From: Siphonodentalium dalli
Lineage: Eukaryota > Mollusca > Scaphopoda > Gadilida > Siphonodentaliidae
Reading direction: 5' to 3'
Length of the DNA stretch: 64,000 bases
Assembly: GCA_032622095.1 (NCBI GenBank)
Contig: CP136063.1
Span: 178,351,956 to 178,415,955 of the forward strand
Shown one piece after another: positions 1-10,507 of this stretch. Numbering within the stretch: position 1 is the stretch's first letter; every line of letters begins with the position of its first letter. Below the pieces are notes generated by a model, which did not search any database, was not told where the DNA came from, and was given only the letters and a program-made list of their open reading frames with translations. A program made the position numbers and the translations under genes.

Positions 1-493
1 TTCAGTTTAAATTACCCTCGCGTATATTAACCAGTGTTCTGCTACATATGGGGAAGGGTCTATCGCATATGAAGTTGATTTATTCGCGCATGCGCAGACT
101 AGCGCAATGACAAATAAATGGTTTATAACGTACTTATACACGACATACCCACTAATATATATATTTAAATTGGCCTATTGAAGTCAGCGCTGGCAAAGGT
201 GTCTATATGGATTGGCTGCCCGCTAGAAATGGCTAGGAAAATATGCGCATGGGCTCAGACTATAATTCATTTTTTTTAAATGCGTTTAAGTTAAATGTGG
301 CGCTATATATATATGACATTTTGTTGCATGTTTCACATGTTAGTATAGTAGACACAATCTAGACAGCTTACTTGAACAATGGGGCCACGATATGTTACGG
401 GAAATTACGTTGTTTCTGGTCTCTGTAATATCAGTCTATGTTGTGCCACATGCAGCAAAAAGTCTATCGCATATCAAGTTGACTTACTCGCGC
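1..493. other. Probable intron of the SLC6-like gene, no exon seen
   Basis: No reading frame or splice-bounded exon resembling a transporter segment could be found here. Because the first recognised exon (1267-1415) begins in the middle of a codon, earlier exons must exist and this stretch is most simply part of the preceding intron. It is AT-rich with short TA runs around 150-170 and 305-315. Confidence 0.4.
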
Positions 494-1170
494 ATGGTCA
501 GGTATATCTTAATTTCACATTAGGATATTGGTTGCATCGAAACGCAATTCGCTGATGTATTATAATTACAACGTTATAAGCTAGAATTCTTTTATCCTGC
601 AAATTTCGGGTAGTTGCCTAGTAACCGTTTCTAAGGCGAGATCGGGTGGCAAAGTCTCCCGATCTTACAATGATCAGTGGTCCGTGCATGCATATATCAT
701 GCCTGCACAGTTTCAGGTATAGGTGTCCCCTTTCAACATAACCAACACCATGCGACTAGACACTGTCTAAATTAAGGCAAATCATACCACTGAATGGTTA
801 GTGCAATTATGTCATTCGATCAGTTGTGGTATTTGCTTAGCAACCGTTGCTACCCTTAAATGGGATATTTGGTTCACTATTCTGGTCGGGTATATCTCAA
901 ATTTCACGTTAGGGTAGTACCTGCATCAAAAAACGCAATCACTGAGGTTGAATTACGACGCTATAAGCTATATTTACATTTTCCAGTCAATTCCGGGTAG
1001 TTGCCTAGCAACCGTTACCAAGGAGTTGCCGCGAGGCAAAGTCTCGCGATCTCATAATGATCGCTGATCCATGGGGGACAAACCTGTAAAGTTTCAGACC
1101 GGTGTCGCAATTTGAACATAATCAACACCATGCTACTAGAAACTATCTAATTTAAGCGGACATACCACTG
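494..1170 (+). repeat. Two diverged direct copies of a ~290-bp repeat inside an intron
   Basis: Positions 494-792 and 882-1170 align over most of their length. Both start near GGTC[AG]GGTATATCT, share a core reading GGGTAGTTGCCTAG[CT]AACCGTT (626 and 1000 regions), continue through GGCAAAGTCTC and TAATGATC, and end in CATACCACTG. They differ by many substitutions and small gaps, so the duplication is old or both are independent insertions of one family. The segment between them repeats a short GCTTAGCAACCGTTGC-like piece. No coding content was seen. Confidence 0.75.
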
Positions 1171-1266
1171 GGAGCCCCGGGTCAGGGTGTCGATCACTGT
1201 GGGGCGCCAGGGTTCAAAGGGTTAACTCATCAGAATCTCGATTCCAGCTCATAATCGTCTTGACAG

Positions 1267-1415
1267 CCTTGAACCACGAAGACGCCTCGTATGGTCCAGT
1301 CGTGTTTGAGTCATGGGCCCAGTGGATTGGATGGTGCATGGTGATAGTACCACTCTCGCTCATATTGATCGGCGCCATCGCACACATAATACTCCACGCT
1401 GTTAGAGAGAAAACG
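1267..1415 (+). CDS. SLC6-family Na+-dependent transporter, penultimate exon (TM12)
   Basis: This internal exon is bounded by an acceptor ending TTGACAG at 1266 and a donor GTAAGA at 1416. It opens in phase 1 (two bases complete a split codon) and ends on a codon boundary. It encodes about 49 residues: a short extracellular stretch, then WAQWIGW and a strongly hydrophobic helix of about 22 residues, then a basic HAVREKT tail. Established knowledge: SLC6 neurotransmitter and amino-acid symporters have a W...(I/L)GW signature at the start of TM12 followed by a basic cytoplasmic segment. The exon joins in frame to 2628-2837, which carries a second SLC6 signature. The substrate (glycine, GABA, other amino acid, creatine) cannot be decided from these residues. 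The protein would sit in the plasma membrane. Confidence 0.85.
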
Positions 1416-2627
1416 GTAAGAATTAAACCAAGAAAACCATAGTCAGAAATGGTAACGCCATCAAGATCATATTATTAGGCATACCGGTATATATAAATTA
1501 TAATATAAACTATATTGGTTTCATGAATGCACCACAGTGCCACCAACTCAGAATTCATTTAAAACAAGTAATCCTTCAAATTATTACAACAACTACGTCT
1601 TACCACTGCAAGTTTTCATTCACCACACCAGAAAGCCTCTAAAATGCAGACCAAAAATCTACTAATCGGATTAAATACACACCCGATACTCCGCAATACG
1701 ATATTTAGTCTACATTCCAACTGAGACAAACTTCATCAGCAATGTTAGCTGTAATATTATCATTGTTTTCCCGTAATAAAATCTTCCAGTTTGGCCCAGC
1801 CATTGTTTACACATAAACACCGAAATCAATTAAAAATAATAAAAGATACATACTGCAACAATGAGACATCCGCGAACATACATCCTGCAAAAAAATCTAA
1901 CCGGTACGCAATATACGTTATTAATCAAAGTTACCCCATTGTTCATATTTTTAAATTTGTTTCTATTATAAATTTTACTCGTCAATGATAAAACAAGTAA
2001 CGAATACATAAACAGAAAACAGTTCATAAAAATACAGTGTAAATACAATACAATACAGTTATTATATATCTTACTATTTGACTATTATATATTATTATAC
2101 GGTAAATAGCATCATTTATATGCAACGTCAGAAATTGTTGATTAATCCTTTCTCATCAAAGTTCCCGTTACCTGTTTACCGTCGTTCCGCTATTTTGATT
2201 TGTCGTATTATTTGCGGATGAAACAGTTTGTTTATATTTACTGAAACTCGCATCGCGTGAAACCCGAAATGTGTTGTTCTGCGAGATACCCCCATAGCTC
2301 CATTGACACGGCCAGATCAGCCTGTCAGTATACATCCATAGGGCGTAACAACGAATAGTATATATGCTTTTTCTGTCGGTGGATCATGGGGAAAACCTAA
2401 TAAAATAAGCAATTGTTTCCGACCAGAATGTAATCCACCAGCTCTGATCAATACATTTCACCACAGTGTAAAACAAATCTGCGGATATCAGACCAAATGT
2501 CGTAGTGTTGTTAGTGTACCGTATAGGATTTGAATTGGAAATAAAAGACTGTTTTTATATATTAAAAAAAACCACGAAGAAACTAAATTCTTCATGTTAT
2601 TTCTCATACTATATTATTCTGTTGCAG
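1416..2627 (+). other. Intron of the SLC6-like gene
   Basis: It begins GTAAGA and ends TTCTGTTGCAG, preceded by a pyrimidine-rich tract. It is a phase-0 intron of 1,212 bases, very AT-rich in its middle (1,780-2,110). No other exon was recognised inside. Short open frames here have no transporter-like content. Confidence 0.8.
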
Positions 2628-2837
2628 GGTTTCTGCGGAGCTTTGAAATCGGTTGTGAATCCCACTTATGATTGGGGTCCATATTTGGACAAACACCGAT
2701 CTCTGGACCCGGACCGGTATAATCTCCTTGGTAACGGCGATCCGACAGACGGGAAACACGATAATATCCGATATAACACGAACGACGGATACGTTTCAGA
2801 CGATATTTCAAACAAAATACAAATCAGCAGACTTTAG
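2628..2837 (+). CDS. SLC6-family transporter, last coding exon (cytoplasmic C-terminus)
   Basis: Starting immediately after TTGCAG, the frame is continuous with the upstream exon and encodes 69 residues before TAG. Residues 1-25 contain LKSVVNPTYDWGPYLDKHR, matching the P...DWGP....HR motif that follows TM12 in many SLC6 transporters. The rest is a hydrophilic tail rich in Asp and Asn, as expected for a cytosolic domain. The last four residues are ISRL; Ser at -2 and Leu at 0 fit a class I PDZ ligand, and some SLC6 members end in PDZ ligands used for basolateral or synaptic sorting. PDZ binding here is inference. The substrate subclass is unresolved and the N-terminal ~500 residues lie outside the window. 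Confidence 0.88.
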   Translation, partial: GFCGALKSVVNPTYDWGPYLDKHRSLDPDRYNLLGNGDPTDGKHDNIRYNTNDGYVSDDISNKIQISRL

Positions 2838-2917
2838 GTGGAAACTGGAACCAAGAATGAGTCTTCTCATTCCACCAAAACCACGTAACTCTGTTCGTTG
2901 CACAGTTTGTACACTTC

Positions 2918-2923
2918 AATAAA
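2918..2923 (+). promoter_or_regulatory. Polyadenylation signal of the SLC6-like gene
   Basis: AATAAA lies 80 bases after the stop codon at 2837. The short 3' UTR that this implies is plausible. The cleavage site is not determinable from sequence alone; a GT-rich stretch follows at about 2,960-3,005. Confidence 0.6.
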
Positions 2924-3205
2924 TGCAAAAAGTACACATGAAAATGCTATCATGTCGACGGTGCATGGATGGTTTTCTTGTGGTTGTTACATGCTGGTGT
3001 GCATGTTCTCGATTACTCGTTTACAGGAAAGTTCTGTTAACTAATTAAGACATATATACACACACAACCACCATTACAAGACGACAAGTCAATGAGATAT
3101 AGCTGTGCATTCAAGCTAAAAGAGAAAGTATGAAACTTAACACGAGGCAGTTTAACAAGGCTTTGATGTGTTACCTGGCCCCCAAAAAGACAAACTATCA
3201 CAATT

Positions 3206-3291
3206 TATAAATAGAGGATCTACAACGAGTTCCCAGGTTATAGCGAAAATTCCGCTATAAACTGGGGACGAGTTGTAGATTCTATTTATTA
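3206..3291. repeat. 86-bp hairpin (inverted repeat)
   Basis: The arms 3206-3246 and 3252-3291 are near-perfect reverse complements around a short centre. Each arm carries CTACAACGAGT / its complement and a TATAGCG core, with TATAAATAGA at one outer end and TCTATTTATT at the other. It is compatible with a minimal foldback or MITE remnant. No target-site duplication was evident. Confidence 0.7.
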
Positions 3292-3610
3292 CATGATCCA
3301 AAACATCGATAAAACTTACTTAAATCAATAATTGGAACGTGAAATCTAGCATCGGCTTCTATAAGGCCTGCGATGACGTTTCGCGTAACTATGCATTGTT
3401 TGCCCGCCTAAAAAAATAGTCCCAGATACATAAAGACTTTCACGCATTTAATGGTGTATATTTAATGTAATAACTTTTCAAACACTTCACTTATTAGAGT
3501 TTTGTTGCAAAAATAGTATTTTGAGACATAGAGTACGGAATGTAAACAGACGACAAACCGGAAGTCAAATGTCACCTGGCACTATTTCCTGTTATAAAAC
3601 GAACGTTTAA

Positions 3611-3770
3611 TATTATACAGTTATCGCATTGTTTCGAGGTTGACACGAGGAATTGTCAACCCGATGAAGTCAATATTCACCAAGGCCGTAGGCCGAGGTG
3701 AATATTGGCTTCCGAGGGCTGACAATTCCTCGTGTCAACCAAGAAATAATGCGATAACTGTTTTATTATA
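3611..3770. mobile_element. Palindromic MITE-like element
   Basis: Long inverted arms run from ACAGTTATCGCATT (3617) inwards and AATGCGATAACTGT (to 3761) inwards, with further matching blocks TTGACACGAGGAATTGTCA and CCAATATTCACC-like segments around a centre at about 3,690. The heptamer TATTATA flanks the arms on both sides (3611-3617 and 3764-3770) and may be a target-site duplication, although three extra T residues separate it on the right. There is no coding capacity, so any transposase would act in trans. Confidence 0.6.
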
Positions 3771-4712
3771 TGAAACGCGCTTTGATTGGACAAGACGTTG
3801 TGACGTACAACGTCGCTGGAAAACCTGATCAATTTTCAGGTCTGATAATAAGTTATGTTAACCCCTGAATTTTCTGACGTCACTCAGAACTGATATTAAC
3901 CTGTTGTTTCATTAATGAGGTGAACATCGTTAGATATCTCGATTTTTTCGTTACGTTTTAACATAGGAATTGGGGAAAGAAACTTATGATCATATAATAA
4001 CACAATTTATCGAATGGGTTTATTGAATGGAATAAGTGTAGGATCATGTAATAAAGAGCGTTATTGCATCGGTGTCCAAATTCGCTCTTATATAGATTAT
4101 AGTACGTTCACGCACTAGCAAGTTTGCCTGATATGTTTTTATTTTGAAGGTATCTCGTCATAGAAAACCATATGGTACCAGAATATGAACGCCCAACTGC
4201 GAATAAAATTAACTATGACCAAAGCCATGCAACGGCAAGAGCAGTAAAATTTCTGAAGTTCCACATGTAACCGTGCTACTGACGTTTGCCTTCAGACACC
4301 TGCAGTATTATTGATTATTTACTGGCAAATTTACTTAGCATTTAGGAGTTTTTACTTCTCAAGTAGTTCGCTATGGTATTCAAATACATTTCATAAGAAT
4401 TTTACGTTCTTTTATGGCACATTATAGCTTTCTGTATCGAATTGCCTGCACAAAGTGTGCCGGGAGAATTTGGGAGTGGGTGAATTTTCGCATTCTTAAT
4501 TATATATTTTATACTTATTCAGTCCTATTAGTCCACAACCCCTAGTATGCCTTGGTCGTGGCGCTTGTGTATTATTAAAGAAGTTAATTGATAGAAATTT
4601 GTATTTCTTATTTGTGTGGATGCCGGAAAATTAACTTATGAATTATGAATAATTTGATGTCACATCGAATGGACATCTTTAGAAGCCCATTTGGAGCCTT
4701 AATCGTTTATAT
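3771..4712. other. Non-coding stretch, nothing recognised
   Basis: AT-rich sequence without a convincing gene, tandem array or long inverted repeat. A weak local inverted pair surrounds 4,052-4,095 (TAATAAAGAGCG and CGCTCTTATATA). Confidence 0.5.
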
Positions 4713-4930
4713 ACTGAATGGATTCTCCCATTCACTGATGAAAGTATACATTGGAATATCTATTATTCATTTGAATGGATGTTCAGTTAATAAAATCAGA
4801 CGACAGAAAAATTGAAAGATAATACAAATGCTGATGGATTTATATCAATGAGTGGGCAATGGTCAGATAATAAGCTCAACACACGATATATGATCGTTTG
4901 TTGAACCTATTATCTGAATATCAAATTTAC
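4713..4930 (+). repeat. Dispersed repeat, copy 1 (second copy at 26,931-27,130)
   Basis: This segment aligns with 26,931-27,130 in the same orientation. Shared blocks include GGATTCTCCCATT, ACATTGGAAT/ACACTGGAAT, a CAGATAATA block and TGATCGTTTGTTGAAC/TGGTCGTTTGTTGAAC. In this copy 4863-4917 also forms a hairpin (TCAGATAATA... to ...TATTATCTGA). The copies are diverged, and no reading frame is shared, so this is probably an old non-autonomous element. Confidence 0.6.
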
Positions 4931-6186
4931 AATAATATAATATATAAGGGAAAACTCAGTCTAGAAAGGGTTAAATTATACCAGGTAGTTCTCTCCTGTG
5001 TCACAACCATTATAATGGTCGGTACTGGTGATCACTATGTTGCATGAACTGGCCGCTGCCGACTTACTGCGGCAAACTTCAAGTCATGCCGATATCGGTA
5101 CGTCAGCAGTGGTACATGCCACCATCACATTATTACATTCAAGAAAATGCATAAAGGTGAAGTATTAAGGAATATATTGACTGATGTGATGTCAAAATAT
5201 GTCACTTAACGTTGTTACATCATGGTGAATTACACTGAAATAACTTGAGTTAGATTTCGAGTCGGTTCAACAGTTTTCTTTCCCACAAATGGCCGCTATA
5301 CCGACTGCTTGCATGATACATTTGCCATTATGATGCCACTGTGTTGCCTGTACAATCCGATGACGGCTGACTGCTGGCATACCAGTCCCAGCATGTACCT
5401 GCGTGTGACCGGAACCGGCATGTTTACTGTGTAGTAACCGTTGTGCAGCGCATTGGGTGATCAACCAAGCCACACAGAACCAAATTAATCCAACTAATTT
5501 ATTATTTTTCTGGCACACGTACGATGAAACAATAATAACAGGTAACAAAATTCATGATTTTTTCTTCACTCAGATGGCGCGTATAACTGGTGCAATTTAA
5601 AGCAGATCGTGGAATTGGAGGCACGGCAAACGCGCGTCTGTGTCTCAGAAGTTTTTGTTCGAGATGAGAATCACTTGCTTTGATTGTACCATTTAGCAGA
5701 ACACTCGTGGATGTGATTGCCAGATAATCAGAAATCTATACAAATATAACGACTCTCGGCAATATGACGGATTCCAGTCATTATGCAATAATTATATTTC
5801 GTCTTTGTATACTGTGGCTAGTGGCCAGATAATATCTGACTATACAAGAACAAAAAATCATATATAATTACTTTAGTTAATAAGAGATAAGAGATAATCA
5901 GCCATGCTTGTTGGTAAATGTTTCTGACAGCTCCGTTCCGATGTTTTTTATGTGTATTTTTTCAAAGTCATAACGAAAATTGCATTGCAATATATTATAT
6001 CTTAGTAATTACATAAGTGTGATACAGAAAGCACCACTTATGTTGTGATCATGATGCAACAAAATTGTATCTAATCGATTTGATGCATGTGAGAGTTTGC
6101 AGGGATTTGTATGTGGGCACGGATACACATGTACCAATGTATATATTACAGCAAAGTACATATATAACATGCCTGGTGCCTATGCT
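4931..6186. other. Non-coding stretch, nothing recognised
   Basis: No gene signature was seen. An open frame on the minus strand at 5267-5548 lacks an ATG and resembles nothing I know. Confidence 0.45.
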
Positions 6187-6391
6187 ATAAATACACATAA
6201 TGACACGTGTGTGTTAATGGGTTTGTTGATACGGCACGAATGTTAGCGCGGAAGGATACAATGAGTTGCGCGTGCAGCGTCGAGTTCAATCTTTCCGCAA
6301 AGCACAAGTGCCGTATCAACAAACCCATTAACACACGTGTCGTATCAACCCATTAACACACGTCGTCGTGTCGTTCTGTGTTTATTACACG
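6187..6391. repeat. Inverted-repeat element with ~35-bp core arms
   Basis: The core arms 6203-6237 and 6308-6340 are near-perfect reverse complements (GTTAATGGGTTTGTTGATAC and its complement), separated by about 70 bases. Outer flanks extend the pairing more weakly (TAAATACACATAATGACACG on the left; a complementary block ending CTGTGTTTATTAC on the right). The right side also has a short direct re-use of the arm (CCCATTAACACACGT twice). It is likely a MITE or foldback relic. Confidence 0.6.
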
Positions 6392-6619
6392 TCACCCGTC
6401 CTAGACTTAATCCGTGAATTTAAAAAATACAGGCTTATACAAAGTGTATTTGTATTAGGCACACACAGGGCTTGTTTTATCATGTGTGGTGGTGTTTTTA
6501 TTTTTGTATAGTTCCGGTTTCATGGTCGAAGCGAACGTCATTTGACGTCAATGAAATGCGTAGGGATTGTAAATATATGGAAACATCAATAACATTGTAC
6601 TTCTATTGGAACAAGCGTG

Positions 6620-6763
6620 TAATAAATAGAGAGTAACCACTTCATTGAACTGCAATGGTTACGTGAACTAATTCATAAAAGGCAGGGTCGTTGTACAAAA
6701 TAGTCCCTACCTCAAATGAATAATTTCATTCAAGTTCAATCAAGTGATTATTCTGTGTTTATT
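6620..6763. repeat. Imperfect 144-bp inverted repeat
   Basis: The left end (TAATAAATAGAGAGTAACCA, 6620 on) pairs with the right end (ending TCTGTGTTTATTA at 6763). Internally CACTTCATTGAACT pairs with AGTTCAATCAAGTG. The outer ends resemble those at 3206-3291 and 6187-6391, suggesting one short family in this stretch. Confidence 0.5.
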
Positions 6764-7257
6764 ATATTCACTAAAACAGCCGATTTACCAGAAATCCGAA
6801 TAACACCGCCATTATACACATGACGCATACATTAAATTCGATAGCGCGTATTACATAACGCTAGTTAAAGTGACACGATTCACTAATGAAATTATCGTTT
6901 ATAATCTCTCGAGAAATCAAGGTAAATCACACATATGAATGTAATAAAGCAGTTTACGCCACATAATTGCAATAACTTGAGGGATTATAAATGTAAGAAT
7001 GGACAGAAGGGAACCCAAAATTTACAAGAAACGATATCTGAACATTCCTCATAAATTAATCTCTAGGAATCATTCGCTGCTCTTGTATTTACTGTTTTTC
7101 TGTCTGTCGTCTTGTTTTATTACCCCTCCAAATTAACAATAGATCATCCCAATGTATGCCCACATGTATAACTGAGAGGGAGAATCCATGTAGTATAGAA
7201 AGGGTTAATTGTGATCTAAAATCCATGTCTGAGGTATACTCATGCAGGTAGACTGAC

Positions 7258-7310
7258 AAATAAACGTTTGTAGATAAACAAAGAAAAATAAACGTTTGTA
7301 GATAAACAAA
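7258..7310 (+). repeat. Two tandem copies of a 28-bp unit
   Basis: AATAAACGTTTGTAGATAAA is present twice with a 28-base period, just upstream of the LINE. It could belong to the 5' part of that element or to its target; the sequence does not decide. Confidence 0.7.
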
Positions 7311-7375
7311 ATTCAGTTCATGTGTTAGAGATTACACCCGCGAAATAAACAAAATCAATCAGAACTAATGACTAA

Positions 7376-8401
7376 ATATTCTTCTCAAAACCATATCTAT
7401 ATTCAACAATCTTTACATTCAATAATGAAGATTTAAAAATAACCCATATCAACATTAATGGCCTCAGAGGTCACAAACAAGAAATAATAGAATATATCGA
7501 AGATTACAAACCAAATATAATAGCACTTAACGAAACAAAATTAGATCATAAATCAAAAATCCGTTTTCCAGGATTTAACTTAATACGAAACGACCGCAAT
7601 TGCCACGGCGGGTGTGTTGCCTTCCTTATCCAACACGGCCTAAAATACAAACTTGTAGAACATATCGCACCTATTGATAATGATGGAAATGTTATTAATG
7701 ATGAAGTTATTGCTATAGATATCACTATTAACAACAAAAAAGTCACCATTATCTCCGTGTACTACCCTCCACAAATTACCTCTTCACCCAATCTAGAAAC
7801 ACTTAAATTCTTTAAAACAAGAAATAAACAATGTATATTTTTAGGCGACTTCAACGCCAAACATCAAAATTTTAATAGCAAAACAACAAACAAACATGGA
7901 GACATCATATTTGATATTAAAGAAGAATTAGAGCTTATTCACTTAAACGATGCTGGTGAGCCAACCCATTGTTCAACTCTAACAAGTGTATGGGATGTAC
8001 TAGATCATGCATTCGCTACGGAGGAAGCTGCCAAACTCTGCATCGAAACTACCATAGGGGCTGATGTTGGAAGCGACCACCTCCCGCTCGAACTAAAAAT
8101 AACAAAATTCAAAAGCAGCAAAGCAAAAGTCAAACTAAGAAGAAACATAGGCAAAGCCGACTGGCAAATATTCAAGCAAGAAATAATTTCAAATCTGTCA
8201 AACTCTGACCTAAATTCACCCAGAGCTCTAGAATTAGCTGCAATAAATATATCGGAAACACTTAATAATGCACTAAACTTAGCATGCCCCAAAAAAAGAG
8301 GTAAAATCTCATACGTGGAGGGTATCCAGAGATACACTGAATCTTATAAGGTTCAAAAGGAAAATACGGAGACTCTCAGCGAAGAACCCCCATGGCAATG
8401 A
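7376..8401 (+). pseudogene. LINE endonuclease (APE-like) domain, broken
   Basis: The frame is open from the stop at 7373-7375 to TGA at 8399-8401 without an ATG near its start. Recognisable blocks are HINING (catalytic Asn region), LNETKL (catalytic Glu), GGCVAF, ISVYYPP, LGDFNAKH (catalytic Asp and Asn) and GSDHLPL (Asp-His). These are the order and residues of the AP-endonuclease fold that nicks target DNA for target-primed reverse transcription. After about 8298 the frame becomes unlike the family and the neighbouring frame takes over, so a one-base slip in the A-run at 8291-8297 is the likely break. Confidence 0.88.
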
Positions 8402-9023
8402 CTATAAAACACTGTATAATAACCTCAATAGACAAGTTAAACAAAAAATCAAAGAAGAAAAAAATGAATCCTGGAAAAAAATAACAACCAGTCTTAATGA
8501 CCAAAACATGGATAGAAAATTCTGGCAAACATTCAAAACGCTTACGGGCCAAGGGAACAATGCAACATCAGATAATTCTAAATCACTAACTGACCAAAAT
8601 GGAAAAAAATCTGATAATGACCAAGAAAAAGCCCAAATCTTCGTAGAGAGTCTACGCAAAATCCACACCACCCATGAAGGCGATATATTTAACAAACGTT
8701 TTAAACGTTACGTCAACGATTATATCGATGACAACTCAGAAATCTTCGCACCACTGCTAAAAGATAAAGTCGAACCAGGTGACGATGATCTCCTAATGAC
8801 CGAAATCGATTTGGAAGAAGTGAGAAGGAATCTGAACCGGGGAAAACCTAACAAAGCACCCGGTGACGATGATATCACGTACGGCGTAATTAGACAGGGG
8901 CCGAACGAGCTATTTATTCGTCTTACTAACCTATATAACAAATGCCTGAGACTGGGTTACTTCCCCAAAACATGGAAAACTGCAATCGGGACAATGATTC
9001 CTAAACCCGGCAAGGATTATTAG
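8298..9023 (+). pseudogene. LINE linker and N-terminal reverse transcriptase segment
   Basis: This frame continues the polyprotein after the shift near 8298. It includes NPHGNDYKTLYNN and FWQTFKTLTG (typical of the endonuclease-RT linker), then NRGKPNKAPGDDDITY and PKTWKTAIGTMIPKPGKD, the NKAPG.D and W..... .PKPGKD blocks of RT motifs 0-1. It ends at TAG 9021-9023 exactly where motifs 1-2 (the YRPI segment) should follow. That segment is absent, so an internal deletion rather than a simple stop is inferred. Confidence 0.8.
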
Positions 9024-9027
9024 CACA

Positions 9028-9815
9028 CGTATAAAGACTCATTTAGAGAGCATTAATTTTTTCAACAAATATCAACGGGCTTATAGGAGCGGGAAAGAAG
9101 GCATAGAACATGTATATCGATTAACGGACGACATTAGAACGACAATAAGCAGACGCTGGGAAACTGGGGCCATATTCCTCGACGTTGAAAAAGCTTTTGA
9201 TTCTGTATGGCACAATGGGCTCAGATACAAACTCAGAACACGCACAGAACTACCACAAAAAAAAATAGACTTCTATCATCGTTCTTAACACACAGAAATA
9301 TAGCAGTTAAAATAAATGATGAAATTTCCGAAACAGTCAATCTTAAAGCCGGTACCCCACAGGGGTCAGTCTTAAGTCCTCTCCTTTTTTTAATCTACGT
9401 AAACGATATACCTTTAGATTCTACACATAATGTACAAGCTTCACAATTTGCAGACGACTTGGGCATATGGACACTAGCAAAAGGAAATAAATTAATTGAA
9501 CTTAGACTGCAAAAACAACTCACAGAACTTGAAAAATGGTGTTCCAAATGGAGAATAAAACTAAATGCAAATAAAACACAGTTGGTAGTATTTGGAAACC
9601 TAACTCATAGATCAGAACCAAAACTTACGCTATTTAACGAACCAATAAAACAAAATAAAGAAGCAACTCTACTAGGATTCACTCTAGATGAGAACTTCAG
9701 ACTTAACAAGCATATTAAGAATATTTCAACTAAAGCTTTACAAAGAACCGCACTCCTAACGAGACTTCGGGGCACTGGTGGGGGTAAACACAAGCACCCT
9801 AATCAAATTATATAA
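9028..9815 (+). pseudogene. LINE reverse transcriptase palm and thumb, two frames
   Basis: 9028-9288 encodes FNKYQRAYRSGKEG and FLDVEKAFDSVW, where the Asp of motif A is intact. At the A-run 9256-9265 the reading passes to the frame 9207-9815, which carries SSFLTHRNIAVKIN, GTPQGSVLSPLLFLIYVNDI (motif B), QFADDLGIW (motif C with both catalytic Asp residues) and a thumb block with LEKWCSKWRIKLNANKTQ. All catalytic carboxylates of the RT are present, but no single frame links them. Confidence 0.88.
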
Positions 9816-10092
9816 ACAATTCATTCGCCCAGTCATGGAATATGGGGCAATAATTACTTCAAAATGCAGTCAAACAAACCTATGCAGAATGCAGCGGGCA
9901 CAAAATGAAGCACTTAGAAGAGCCCTTTTAGAAATAAGGCCAACACCCATTTCTGCCCTTCATTTGACTGCAGACGTCCCATACATAAAACAAAGGCTAC
10001 AAGAACTGGCGGACCTAACTTTAACCCGTATCAGTAACTCCAGTCTCATAACCGAACTAAATCTAAGAAAGTTACTCCCCAACAAGGACTAA
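9778..10092 (+). pseudogene. LINE C-terminal region after the RT
   Basis: The frame resumes after a G-run (about 9778-9783) with LIKLYKQFIRPVMEYG, the conserved post-RT block of Jockey/CR1-type elements, then QRAQNEALRRALLEIRPTP, and ends at TAA 10090-10092. No RNase H domain or CCHC finger was seen. Confidence 0.8.
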
Positions 10093-10135
10093 CCACCTAC
10101 CACCTATTATTACTGAACTTGTATTTATTGAATAT

Positions 10136-10507
10136 ATACATATTATTACATTGACTAACACCAAAATCAAAACATAGGTTAGCGGGCGCAAGCCCTAGAC
10201 GACTCCTTGGGCGCTGATGAATGTCCTCGGGCGGTGTAGATACGCTTGTCGTGGCCGTAGTATAAGTCATCGAATAATTATCTCCTACAAAACTAACTAA
10301 CATTCATTGTATACCGGCATTCGCCAAATATTGATAACATGTACACCATTATATATTGACTAACACCAAAATCAAAACATAGGTTAACGGGCTCACGCCC
10401 TAGATCGCTCCTTGGGCGCTGATGAATGTCCTCGGGCGGCAATATACGCTTGTCGTGCCGTAGTATGAGCCGTCGAATAATTATCTCCTCCAAAATCAAC
10501 TAACACT
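10136..10507 (+). repeat. LINE 3' UTR, two direct ~170-bp copies
   Basis: 10136-10306 and 10341-10507 match at high identity. Both contain TGACTAACACCAAAATCAAA, CATAGGTTA[GA]CGGGC, CTCCTTGGGCGCTGATGAAT, GTCCTCGGGCGG and a shared end TCGAATAATTATCTCCT. Each begins just after the coding region or a short spacer, so this is likely a tandem duplication of the element tail or two nested insertions of the same family. The GC-rich blocks can fold locally (GGGCGCAAGCCC). Confidence 0.8.

Larger units (their letters stand above)
7376..10507 (+). mobile_element. Degenerate non-LTR retrotransposon (Jockey/CR1-like LINE)
   Basis: In order this holds an APE-type endonuclease (7376-8401), a reverse transcriptase broken into three frames (about 8298-9023, 9028-9288, 9207-9815), a C-terminal segment (9778-10092), and a 3' UTR with an internal duplication. 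The RT carries FLDVEKAFDSVW, GTPQGSVLSPLL and FADD motifs, typical of the Jockey/CR1 group rather than RTE or R2. No ATG opens the endonuclease frame and no ORF1 precedes it on this strand, so the copy looks 5'-truncated. Three of the four frame breaks fall at homopolymer runs (A-runs near 8291 and 9257, a G-run near 9778). This could be mutation or sequencing error. The fourth, at about 9023, looks like a true internal deletion. Confidence 0.9.

Noticed and set aside
5267-5548. 93-residue minus-strand frame with a hydrophobic start as a small secreted protein
   Set aside because: It has no ATG start in frame, no promoter or splice support, and no family resemblance.
10200-10240. CTGATGA in the LINE 3' UTR as a hammerhead ribozyme or C/D-box snoRNA
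   Set aside because: The second hammerhead core strand (GAAA) is absent at the right place and no matching D box with terminal stem was found in either of the two UTR copies.
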